A stretch of 6,026 nucleotides of DNA from JBCFBK01 sp039679975 (GCA_039679975.1 JBDKTZ010000288.1:1-6026), one strand, 5' to 3'. Shown: positions 1 to 5,269, counted from the stretch's first letter. Notes: generated by a model not told the origin, from the letters alone. Numbers and translations: made by a program.

Positions 1-2
1 AT

Positions 3-218
3 GTGGATTGGAAGGACAACTCTCCTGTTGAAACCGCCACACCAGATGCCGTGACCGAAAAAGCTACAATCTCGCACACATACCGGTACCAGCAAGGGAC
101 GAGCCAGTATACCGGGCATTCTTTCTATCCGGAGTTCACAATTGTGTGTTCTGATGGCACCAGGCAGAAATTCAACACCGAAAATAAGTGTTGTGAAATT
201 GAAGTCCAGACTGAATAA
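3..218 (+). CDS. Unrecognised protein, probably the C-terminal part of a gene that begins before the window
   Basis: I do not recognise this protein. The frame is open from the left edge to a TAA at 216-218. A GTG at position 3 could be a start, but no upstream ribosome binding site can be seen, so the true start may lie outside the window. The visible 71 residues are polar. A threonine- and glutamate-rich stretch comes first, then a part that looks beta-strand rich (YPEFTIVCSDGTRQKF), then a CC pair near the end (residues 63-64). There is no membrane segment or signal peptide. It is on the same strand as everything else and is separated from the next ORF by 72 bases. A hairpin spans its stop codon. 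No function can be assigned. Confidence 0.5.
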   Translation: MDWKDNSPVETATPDAVTEKATISHTYRYQQGTSQYTGHSFYPEFTIVCSDGTRQKFNTENKCCEIEVQTE

Positions 219-225
219 TTCTGGA
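205..225 (+). other. Small hairpin across the stop codon of the first gene
   Basis: TCCAGA (205-210) and TCTGGA (220-225) are perfect 6-base complements separated by 9 bases that contain the TAA stop. No T-run follows directly, so it is not a standard terminator. It might help 3'-end formation or mRNA stability, or be chance. Confidence 0.25.
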
Positions 226-263
226 AATCCTATTACCCCCTGCCCTTCTTTGGGATGTGATGT

Positions 264-280
264 CCGGGTCCACTACCCGG
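264..280 (+). other. GC-rich hairpin just upstream of a ribosome binding site
   Basis: CCGGGT (264-269) and ACCCGG (275-280) form a perfect 6-pair GC-rich stem with a 5-base loop. The run GGGGGT at 282-287, the likely ribosome binding site of the ORF starting at 291, begins two bases after the stem. The hairpin could affect translation of the small-ORF unit. I see no TATA box in 219-290, so transcription may continue from upstream. Confidence 0.35.
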
Positions 281-290
281 CGGGGGTCTC

Positions 291-437
291 ATGAACGAAG
301 CAGACCTGGAAAACAAATTCAATGCGATTTTGCGGGAGCTGGAGAAGATGAACCGGACGCTGATAGAGATCCGGGATAAAATGCCTGCGCCATCAGAGTA
401 TAAGATCACATCTGGTGAAACGTTGATGGAGAAGTGA
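291..437 (+). CDS. Small coiled-coil-like protein, 48 aa, function unknown
   Basis: This ORF runs from ATG at 291 to TGA at 435-437, with a G-rich ribosome binding site (GGGGGT, 282-287) only 3 bases upstream. The product is 48 residues and not recognised. Residues 1-31 alternate hydrophobic and charged positions in a heptad-like way (LENKF..ILRELEKM..TLIEI), which predicts a single amphipathic helix able to form a short coiled coil. The tail from about residue 32 is proline- and serine-containing and probably flexible. It lies 4 bases before the next ORF and is probably co-translated with it. Short helical proteins of this sort are common in archaeal virus genomes without known roles. Support is the start, the codon pattern and the tight spacing. 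Confidence 0.6.
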   Translation: MNEADLENKFNAILRELEKMNRTLIEIRDKMPAPSEYKITSGETLMEK

Positions 438-441
438 AACC

Positions 442-585
442 TTGGAAATCCACATCAAACTGACAACCAGCGAAGTGGCGGCTATCAATACGGATGCTGA
501 GGTCAAAGAGATTGTCGGGATGCTGATTGAAGACGCCGAATGTGCGTTTTTGGTAAAAGAGTATACGGTGGACGTGATCCGGTGA
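442..585 (+). CDS. Small acidic protein, 47 aa, TTG start, function unknown
   Basis: A stop-free frame starts at TTG 442 and ends at TGA 583-585. Just upstream is GGAGAAGTGA (428-437), a near match to the archaeal Shine-Dalgarno GGAGGTGA, which overlaps the end of the previous ORF and favours TTG as the start. There is no ATG or GTG upstream in frame, since a TGA lies at 424-426. The 47 residues are acidic, with a possible strand-helix-strand layout (EIHIKLT, then VKEIVGMLIEDAE, then FLVKEYTVDVI). One cysteine is present. No family is recognised. Its stop overlaps the next start as GTGA, the arrangement seen all along this operon. Confidence 0.55.
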   Translation: MEIHIKLTTSEVAAINTDAEVKEIVGMLIEDAECAFLVKEYTVDVIR

Positions 586-716
586 CAGAAGAACCAAATC
601 CCCGGTGCGACTACGAGCAACTCGACCCGAAAAAGAACGACAACCGCCCGTATTGTGTGTTGGGATTCTGTCCTACGAAACTTATCCAGTTCCAATGCGG
701 AGTGAAACGCAAATGA
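582..716 (+). CDS. Four-cysteine mini-protein, 44 aa, possible zinc-binding protein
   Basis: The GTG at 582-584 overlaps the previous TGA (GTGA), and the TGA at 714-716 overlaps the ATG of the ParB-like gene (ATGA), so the ORF is locked between its neighbours. A GGTGG sits at 567-571, ten bases before the start. The 44 residues include four cysteines, C9, C25, C30 and C39 (spacing C-x15-C-x4-C-x8-C), and a basic end (VKRK). Four cysteines in so short a protein suggest one structural zinc site, but the spacing matches no standard zinc ribbon I know. It might act as a partner or regulator of the ParB-like protein, an inference from position only. The frame overlaps no other supported gene apart from the two 4-base junctions. 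Confidence 0.55.
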   Translation: MTEEPNPRCDYEQLDPKKNDNRPYCVLGFCPTKLIQFQCGVKRK

Positions 717-1285
717 AAAAGAATCCTATCGTCAAAGAAGATGCAATCCCGGCGGGGCTTGGCAAGGTCTTGTTGGCACACTTGATACCGGACGCGAAAA
801 ACCCGCGAAAAGACCTGAAGAAAGGCGACCCGGAATTTGAGAAAATCCAGAACAGTATCGGCAAGTTCGGGCAACTGGACCCGATCATCTTCAACACCCG
901 CACCAGAAAGATCCTGGGTGGACATCAGCGGCTCAAAGTGCTGGATTCACAGGGATACACCGAACTGTTCACCGTGGCGCTCGGTGCGTATACGTGGGCC
1001 TTTGCAGAAGCGGATCTTAAGGAACTGTCAGAGAAAGAGGAGAACGCCGCCAACATTGCGCTGAACAAAGCTCAGGGTGATTGGAATATTGAACAGCTCA
1101 CGATCAACTTGCAGGAGTTGAAACTCGATGATATGCTGGAGTTCACTGGATTTTCAGAAAACGAAGTTAATGGATTACTTTCAGAGATGCCAGATATTGA
1201 TTCTTTCCTTTCTGATACTGAGAAAGGAGATCCGAAAAAGAAGATACATACCTGTCCGGAGTGTGGTGCGGTGTTTAAAGAATGA
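713..1285 (+). CDS. ParB/sulfiredoxin-fold (ParB-like nuclease domain) protein
   Basis: This is a 190-residue protein with a ParB N-terminal-type domain. Residues about 18-80 carry the family pattern: a strand and NPR motif (LIPDAKNPRKDL, residues 24-35), a helix with GQLDPIIF (53-60), then the signature GGHQRLKVL (69-77). In ParB this last motif belongs to the nucleotide-binding pocket, and single-domain viral versions are often annotated as ParB-like nucleases. Residues 95-160 look helical. The C-terminus ends in CPECG (181-185), one knuckle of a zinc ribbon. ATG 713 is chosen over an earlier in-frame start at 605 because it has GGAGTGA (699-705) seven bases before it and overlaps the preceding stop as ATGA. 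Viral members commonly lie beside DNA methyltransferases. Here the neighbour, joined by another ATGA, is a DNA transglycosylase. The domain call is firm; the role is inferred. No ParA or centromere repeats are seen. Confidence 0.85.
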   Translation: MKKNPIVKEDAIPAGLGKVLLAHLIPDAKNPRKDLKKGDPEFEKIQNSIGKFGQLDPIIFNTRTRKILGGHQRLKVLDSQGYTELFTVALGAYTWAFAEADLKELSEKEENAANIALNKAQGDWNIEQLTINLQELKLDDMLEFTGFSENEVNGLLSEMPDIDSFLSDTEKGDPKKKIHTCPECGAVFKE

Positions 1286-2040
1286 AGGTATATATTGCCG
1301 GTCTTTGTGGAGAGGGGCAAACGTATTGCCACGACATCATCTTCTCGACACCGTTCAACATGCTCGAATCATTCTTCATGGTCAAACCGTGGCAATCTGA
1401 ATGGATAAAAACCGAAAACAATGCAGGATTTATGCTCGATTCGGGGGCATTCACTTGTATGAATCAAGGTCGGATCAGGATGGAAAACATCGACGAATAT
1501 ATCACACGGTATGCAAATTTCATTAATAAAAATAACATTGATCTGTTTTTTGAGTTTGATATAGATTCGTTCGTCTCTTTAAAAGAAGTGGAACGGATCC
1601 GAGACAAGATAGAACAAGCAACAAAGAAAAAAACAATCCCCGTATGGCATGTTAGTCGTGGAAGAGACTACTTTATTGAGATGTGTAAAAACTACGATTA
1701 TGTCTCTATTGGAGGAATTGTGTCCGGGGAAATACCCCGGTCAAAGTTCTCGGTTTTTCCATAGTTCATAAATACTGCACACAAATTTGGAGCAAAAATC
1801 CACGCGCTTGGATTGGGATCTACAACCGCTCTTAAAAAATATCCTTTTGATTCTGTGGACTGCACTTCGTGGAATACGGCGCGAGTTGGAGGAAAATCGT
1901 ATCATTTCACAGGAAACGGATTTACTAATTATCCAATTATCTCCGAAAAGAAATTCAAACGGTTGGAACTCTCACAACACAACCTTCGGGAATGGATAAA
2001 ATTTGCTAATTACATGGAGTATGACTATGTATATCGTTAA
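1282..2040 (+). CDS. dpdA: DpdA-like DNA 7-deazaguanine transglycosylase, interrupted by an in-frame TAG
   Basis: DpdA is a tRNA-guanine transglycosylase relative that exchanges guanine in DNA for preQ0-type bases. The frame from ATG 1282 (overlapping the previous stop as ATGA; GGTG at 1270-1273) encodes 160 residues, meets TAG at 1762-1764, then continues in the same frame to TAA 2038-2040, 252 codons in all. TGT-like landmarks run through both halves: MLDSGAF (D53, matching the DSGGF motif), FEFDIDS (91-96), IPVWHVSRG, SIGGIVSGE, then after the TAG KIHALGLG and FDSVDCTSW with D193, the likely counterpart of the TGT catalytic aspartate. The 160-residue product alone would lack this aspartate. 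The TGT CxCxxC zinc motif is not visible. The end overlaps queD by 14 bases. Base composition is AT-rich compared with regions 1 and 4. It may be a fresh pseudogene, a sequencing error, or a gene whose TAG is read through. The family call is strong; activity is uncertain. Confidence 0.8.
1762..1764 (+). other. In-frame TAG codon inside dpdA
   Basis: The codons read TTT CCA TAG TTC ATA. Both sides are in the same frame, so this is a nonsense codon and not a frameshift. A single base change from TGG, AAG, CAG, GAG or TAT/TAC would create it. It lies just before the helix leading to the KIHALGLG motif. Confidence 0.85.
1797..1814 (+). other. Hairpin 32 bases after the in-frame TAG
   Basis: AATCCA (1797-1802) and TGGATT (1809-1814) pair perfectly around a 6-base loop. 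It lies inside the continued dpdA frame, so coding constraint could explain it. A downstream stem-loop is one way to promote readthrough, but this one is short and further from the TAG than the pyrrolysine element described in methylamine methyltransferase mRNAs. Confidence 0.25.
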
Positions 2041-2356
2041 AAAAAGATTTGAAATTGCCGGGGCACACTCCCTTAAACTCCCGTATGAGTCAAAATGTAA
2101 CAACTTACATGGTCATAACTGGATAATTACCGTTATATGCCAATCAGAAACCCTGAACGCTGAAGGGATGGTTACAGACTTCGCCCTGATAAAATCAAAA
2201 GTATCTGATATTCTTGATCACAAAAACATAAATGATATTCTCCCATTCAATCCAACAGCAGAAAATATGGCAAAATGGATACATGATCAGATCCCCAATG
2301 CTCATATAGTCACGGTTCAAGAGTCAGAAGGAAACGAGGCAATTTATGAGCGATAA
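2027..2356 (+). CDS. queD: QueD, 6-carboxy-5,6,7,8-tetrahydropterin synthase
   Basis: QueD converts dihydroneopterin triphosphate to 6-carboxytetrahydropterin, the first committed step to preQ0 after GTP cyclohydrolase. The 109-residue protein is a standard short member of the PTPS/QueD family. Zinc ligands are present: H14 in the FEIAGAHSL motif and H28 and H30 in NLHGHNW. The catalytic cysteine is C24, and the catalytic pair D64-H65 sits in LDHKNIN. PTAENMAKWI (76-85) and E99 in VQESEGN complete the site, the last being the pterin-anchoring glutamate. All key residues are intact. ATG 2027 is chosen over TTG 2003 and ATG 2021 because GGAG (2016-2019) lies seven bases before it and family homology begins there (YIVKKRFEIAG). 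It overlaps the end of dpdA by 14 bases and the next gene by 11, which indicates translational coupling. Confidence 0.93.
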   Translation: MYIVKKRFEIAGAHSLKLPYESKCNNLHGHNWIITVICQSETLNAEGMVTDFALIKSKVSDILDHKNINDILPFNPTAENMAKWIHDQIPNAHIVTVQESEGNEAIYER

Positions 2357-2783
2357 AATTTGTATCATATCCTGCGGTATGAAAAAGATTTGGAAATCCA
2401 TACCCACAAGCCCAAAACATATTGAAGCCCAATACGCATATACCGGCCCACTATTCAGCAAAACCAAAGCCTTTGCGGAACGGTTTTTTCCGATGCGTTG
2501 GTACATTCTCTCTGATAAATACGGAGTAATCGCTCCGAAAACATTTATATCTGATTATAACACCTCCCCCGCCGAAGTAAAAAAAGATTTAAATTTTCTA
2601 AACCTCGTCAAAAAACAGACACTTGAATTAAAATTAACTCCCCATACGATTTATACAACGTGCGGAAAAATTCACGAGGATATAATCATGGCAACATTTC
2701 CCGGGGTGGACATAAAAAACCCCGTACGCGGATTATCTCAAGGAATGCGCCTCCAAAAACTCAATAAAATTATTGGGGTGTAA
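2346..2783 (+). CDS. DUF6884-like protein within the preQ0 cassette
   Basis: This 145-residue protein resembles the DUF6884 family, whose biochemical role I do not know. The recognisable pattern is an N-terminal SCGMKK (S9-C10-G11), then YTGPLFSKTKAFAERFF (about 32-48), then WYILSDKYGVIAP (52-64), and a C-terminal RGLSQGMRLQ followed by a short helix. Both SCG and LSxKYG blocks are well kept, so the protein is probably functional. ATG 2346 has GAGG (2336-2339) six bases upstream and overlaps queD by 11 bases. Its TAA ends one base before the queE start. Being placed between queD and queE, rather than at an end, suggests a role tied to deazaguanine synthesis, base tailoring or modification control. 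That is inference from context. It has no CxxxCxxC, P-loop or amidotransferase motif, so it does not replace a missing pathway enzyme of known type. Confidence 0.7.
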   Translation: MSDKICIISCGMKKIWKSIPTSPKHIEAQYAYTGPLFSKTKAFAERFFPMRWYILSDKYGVIAPKTFISDYNTSPAEVKKDLNFLNLVKKQTLELKLTPHTIYTTCGKIHEDIIMATFPGVDIKNPVRGLSQGMRLQKLNKIIGV

Positions 2784-2784
2784 T

Positions 2785-3477
2785 ATGTCCGGTGATTGCT
2801 GTAATGTGCGTACAATGGACAACGAATTTAATTTCGTGCAAGCATACGATCCCGGCGATTTATTAGTATGTGAAAAATTTGTGTCAATACAGGGAGAGGG
2901 CAGAGATTCAGGCGCACATGCTTTATTTATTCGACTGGCTGGCTGCAATCTTAAATGTGAATGGTGCGACACTAAACACTCATGGAACGGGGGAACCAAA
3001 CAAACACAAAAGGAAATAATAACAAATATCCAAGAATATAGACAGAAATACAAAAATAATTATATTGTCTGGACGGGAGGAGAACCACTACTGCAAGAAT
3101 TAAAACTATACTCTATCCAAGACAAAACACGGGACTTCTATCACATGCTTGAAACTAACGGCACGATCATTCCCGAGAAACCGCATCTCTTTAATCAGAT
3201 AGCAGTATCTCCAAAACCCGGCCAGAAATTTGATGGTAAACGATGGGTAACTATCCGTAATGCGTATGTGAAATTAGTTGTGGATGATATACAAGAAGCT
3301 GTAGAGTTCCAACAGAAATATGATTTTCCGTCCCAATGGTTCTTTGTAATGTCAAAAACAGAATATCCTTTTAATCTCGAACAAACACATAAGAAAGAAA
3401 TGCAGATTGCACAAGAGTGTATAGAACACGGATTCAATATGTCACCAAGATTACAACTATACTTCGAGGTTAAATGA
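2785..3477 (+). CDS. queE: QueE, 7-carboxy-7-deazaguanine synthase (radical SAM)
   Basis: QueE is a radical SAM enzyme that contracts the ring of 6-carboxytetrahydropterin to 7-carboxy-7-deazaguanine. The 230-residue protein has the family markers in order: KFVSIQGEGRDSG (31-43), the cluster motif C54-x3-C58-x2-C61 in GCNLKCEWCDT, WTGGEPLLQ (96-104) for SAM binding, LETNGT, SPKPGQK and KLVVDD. All three iron-sulfur ligands are present. The start ATG 2785 follows the previous TAA by one base and has GGGGTG (2775-2780) upstream. An internal ATG at 2815 has no ribosome binding site. The N-terminal 25 residues, with a CC pair (5-6), extend beyond the usual family start, so an initiation at 2815 is not fully excluded. 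The last four bases overlap queC (ATGA). Parts of the gene are very AT-rich, with 13 G/C in bases 3001-3060. Confidence 0.93.
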   Translation: MSGDCCNVRTMDNEFNFVQAYDPGDLLVCEKFVSIQGEGRDSGAHALFIRLAGCNLKCEWCDTKHSWNGGTKQTQKEIITNIQEYRQKYKNNYIVWTGGEPLLQELKLYSIQDKTRDFYHMLETNGTIIPEKPHLFNQIAVSPKPGQKFDGKRWVTIRNAYVKLVVDDIQEAVEFQQKYDFPSQWFFVMSKTEYPFNLEQTHKKEMQIAQECIEHGFNMSPRLQLYFEVK

Positions 3478-4130
3478 AGATCGTTGTCGTCTTATCAGGG
3501 GGAATGGATAGCACAACCCTCCTATATCACGCTTTAAACCTGAAACACGAGGTTCTGGCACTATCATTCGATTACGGACAGAAACACCGCAAGGAGTTGG
3601 ACTATGCTCGTTTAACCTGCAAAGAAAACAACCTCTCTCATAAAGTGGTTGATCTATCTGCACTCAACGAACTGGTAGCCTCTTGTTTAACCCGACCAGA
3701 TTGGCAGGTTCCTGAAGGACACTACGCAGCCGAGAACATGAAGGCAACCGTTGTGCATAACCGCAATATGGTGATGCTATCTCTTGCAGTCGCCTATGCC
3801 ATAGGACAAGAAGCAGAATCTGTCTGGTATGGTGCACATTCGGGAGATCACACCATTTACCCGGATTGTCGCCCGGACTTTCTCAAAGCCATGATAAACG
3901 CAGCCCTCCTTTGCGACTGGCACCCTATAACAATAGCAGCCCCGTTCCTCAACCTCTCCAAAGGGGATATCGCAAAAATCGGAAAGGATCTCGGCCTGGA
4001 TTATTCAAAGACATGGACCTGTTATAACGGAAGAGAAAAACCGTGCGGAAAATGTGGTGCATGTGTTGAGCGAAAAGAAGCATTAACTGAAGCGGGATTC
4101 ACAGAAAAAGAAATCAAACTGATGTCATAA
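3474..4130 (+). CDS. queC: QueC, 7-cyano-7-deazaguanine (preQ0) synthase
   Basis: QueC uses ATP and ammonia to convert 7-carboxy-7-deazaguanine to preQ0, the final step before base insertion. The 218-residue protein is normal length for the family. It has the PP-loop SGGMDS (8-13) for ATP, FDYGQKH (32-38), a VVHNRN motif, GAHSGDHTIYPDCRPDF in the middle, and the C-terminal zinc site formed by C183, C191, C194 and C197 in CYNGREKPCGKCGAC. It is not fused to a glutamine amidotransferase domain, so it is unlike the Gat-QueC proteins linked to an archaeosine-type base. ATG 3474 overlaps the queE stop as ATGA, with GAGGT (3466-3470) just upstream. It is the last gene of the cassette; a T-run follows seven bases after its stop. 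Its base composition (29 G/C in 3541-3600) is nearer to the flanking genes than to queE. Confidence 0.95.
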   Translation: MKIVVVLSGGMDSTTLLYHALNLKHEVLALSFDYGQKHRKELDYARLTCKENNLSHKVVDLSALNELVASCLTRPDWQVPEGHYAAENMKATVVHNRNMVMLSLAVAYAIGQEAESVWYGAHSGDHTIYPDCRPDFLKAMINAALLCDWHPITIAAPFLNLSKGDIAKIGKDLGLDYSKTWTCYNGREKPCGKCGACVERKEALTEAGFTEKEIKLMS

Positions 4131-4142
4131 TCTCCCTTTTTT
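4131..4142 (+). terminator. Probable archaeal T-run terminator after queC
   Basis: The sequence TCTCCC followed by six T (4137-4142) directly follows the queC stop. Archaeal RNA polymerase can stop at oligo-T tracts without a hairpin, and a new promoter lies immediately downstream, so this is the natural end of the cassette transcript. A single tract of six T may be only partly efficient. Confidence 0.45.
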
Positions 4143-4144
4143 GG

Positions 4145-4194
4145 CATACGTTCAGTGATGTTTGGGTATGTTTAAATATGTGTAGTGCATACTA
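4145..4194 (+). promoter_or_regulatory. Possible operator: spaced CATAC half-sites around the TATA box
   Basis: CATAC occurs at 4145-4149, as its complement GTATG at 4166-4170, and again as CATAC at 4188-4192. The offsets are 21 and 22 bases, about two helical turns. The middle copy abuts the TATA box. The third sits in TAGTGCATACTA (4183-4194), which has palindromic arms TAGT/ACTA between TATA and the expected start. A repressor bound here would block the promoter. The small HTH protein at 5266 is one candidate ligand, unproven. Confidence 0.3.
4171..4178 (+). promoter_or_regulatory. TATA box for the second operon
   Basis: TTTAAATA is a very good archaeal TATA box. It is 42 bases before the ATG at 4221, so transcription would be expected to start near 4198-4204, giving a leader of about 20 bases that contains the ribosome binding site AAGGTGG (4207-4213). 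This is the clearest promoter in the window. Confidence 0.7.
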
Positions 4195-4220
4195 TGTAAT
4201 ATAACAAAGGTGGAACAAAA

Positions 4221-4592
4221 ATGCTGTTGAAAGACCAGACAAAAGCCGTAAAAAAAGCCCTGGTAGATGCAGGGTACGAATGCAGCGTGAAAAAAGGACA
4301 GGGAAGCGAACGGTGCTGGATCATTGTTGCAATCAGGGACCGCCGCGAAACCCGCGAAGAATACGACAAGGTACGGGCAATCGTGAAAAAGGCATCAGGC
4401 CGTGAAAATCTGCACGATGACAGCACGACTGATTATTTCTGCGAAGATATCAGCATTGAATTTTCATACCGGGAAAACATCCCGGCAACGTGCCAATGCG
4501 GGGCAACCGGTACGGATCTGGATCGCAGGTCCGGCGCGGATGACTTAGAAAGGATCATCTGCCGGAAGTGTGGAAAGCAGGTGTTTGCATGA
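4221..4592 (+). CDS. LPD29-like domain protein with C-terminal zinc ribbon
   Basis: This 123-residue protein opens the second operon. Residues about 5-80 (KAVKKALVDAGYECSVKK, then an IIVAI strand, a helical DKVRAIVKKA segment, then DDSTTDYF) resemble the LPD29 domain, a small alpha-beta domain that recurs in large polyvalent proteins and short accessory proteins of plasmids and viruses. The match is from memory of the pattern and is moderate. The C-terminus is a zinc ribbon with C91-x-C93 and C114-x2-C117, ending KCGKQVFA, a layout expected for nucleic-acid or protein binding. ATG 4221 has GGTGG (4209-4213) seven bases upstream and a TATA box at 4171. Its stop overlaps the next start (ATGA). 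The function is unknown; a role in mobile-element biology or anti-host activity is only a guess from family company. Confidence 0.65.
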   Translation: MLLKDQTKAVKKALVDAGYECSVKKGQGSERCWIIVAIRDRRETREEYDKVRAIVKKASGRENLHDDSTTDYFCEDISIEFSYRENIPATCQCGATGTDLDRRSGADDLERIICRKCGKQVFA

Positions 4593-5269
4593 TCCCCGTA
4601 ATCATCCTTTCCGGCGATACCTATAAGATCCGCCATGAAATCCGTGCTCTGGGTGGCGTATGGCAGCACGAAGAAAAGCAGTACATCGTCCCCGAATCCA
4701 AGCGGGATCAGGTTGCGGCACTGATTGGCCCCCGGAAGATCGAAGTATTCGACAGTGAAGCTCCGGATAACGTCTTTGAACCCCTCACCGGTGATGCGCT
4801 GCGGGCATACCGTCAGGCAAAAGCGGACCGGAAAGCCGAGCGTATCGGTGCCAGAGCAGAAAAGAAATCCGCATTGGCCGATCAACTGTTTGAAAAGGAA
4901 CACCGGATAGCGGATATGATCCCATTCGGGCAGCCCATCCTATGCGGTCACCACTCACAGCGCAGGCATGAAAGGGACATTGAGCGGATGCAAAGCCTCA
5001 GCTCAAAAGCGTGTGCTGCGTATCAGGAAGGCCAACATCTGGCCCGGGTGGCGGAACGGTTATCCCGGCCCGTAGCCATCAAAGGCGATGCAGAAGCCCG
5101 GCATGAGGCACACCGCCAGAAGATCCGGGAATCCGTGAAAGTGGGGGATATGGTCAATGCAGGATGTTTCAATCAAAAACAAGTACTGAAAATCAATAAG
5201 AAAACCCTCACCGTAGCGGGCACGTTTGGCGGTAAATTCACGATTGACATGGCGCTGGTGAACCTATGA
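4589..5269 (+). CDS. DUF3560-like protein with N-terminal DUF5710-like segment
   Basis: The product has 226 residues. Residues about 4-45 (VIILSGDTYKIRHEIRALGG, W25, YIVP) resemble DUF5710-type segments, in which a lysine- or glycine-rich helix end precedes a tryptophan and a YxVP strand. Residues 70-105 are a long charged helix rich in Ala, Arg, Lys and Glu. Residues 111-134 hold the DUF3560 signature, IPFGQPILCGHHSQRRHERD followed by IERM, with a conserved HHS and several histidines and arginines. The C-terminal 45 residues (VKVGDMVNAG, then VLKINKKTLTV) look like a small beta-barrel. DUF3560 proteins are common on plasmids and viruses; their activity is not known to me. ATG 4589 is chosen over TTG/ATG-type starts at 4568 because it overlaps the previous stop as ATGA and has CAGGTG (4578-4583) five bases before it. 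Confidence 0.75.
   Translation: MIPVIILSGDTYKIRHEIRALGGVWQHEEKQYIVPESKRDQVAALIGPRKIEVFDSEAPDNVFEPLTGDALRAYRQAKADRKAERIGARAEKKSALADQLFEKEHRIADMIPFGQPILCGHHSQRRHERDIERMQSLSSKACAAYQEGQHLARVAERLSRPVAIKGDAEARHEAHRQKIRESVKVGDMVNAGCFNQKQVLKINKKTLTVAGTFGGKFTIDMALVNL

Noticed and set aside
605..712. Longer start for the ParB-like protein at 605
   Set aside because: The extra 36 residues lie in the frame opposite to the 44-codon cysteine-rich ORF and do not match the family. ATG 713 has a strong ribosome binding site and the ATGA overlap.
713..1285. Plasmid partition system based on the ParB-like protein
   Set aside because: No ParA gene or centromere-like repeats are nearby, and the protein is shorter than a typical partition ParB with its central DNA-binding and dimer domains.
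1764..1813. Programmed frameshift or a restart at TTG 1813 as the explanation for the split dpdA
   Set aside because: Both halves are in the same frame, so no shift is needed. A restart at 1813 would lose the KIHALG motif and I see no convincing ribosome binding site before it.
1787..1999. 70-residue + strand ORF inside the second half of dpdA
   Set aside because: It is in another frame from the motif-bearing dpdA continuation and has no recognisable features.
2003..2026. Longer QueD start (TTG 2003 or ATG 2021)
   Set aside because: The GGAG at 2016-2019 is correctly spaced only for ATG 2027, where the family match begins.
2733..3053. Minus-strand ORFs, such as 2733-3053, 393-695, 611-925 and 4433-4903
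   Set aside because: They lie opposite genes with clear family motifs or coupled + strand ORFs, and their translations show no domain pattern.
4725..4910. 61-residue + strand ORF inside the DUF3560-like gene
   Set aside because: It is a shadow frame, with no ribosome binding site or motif.
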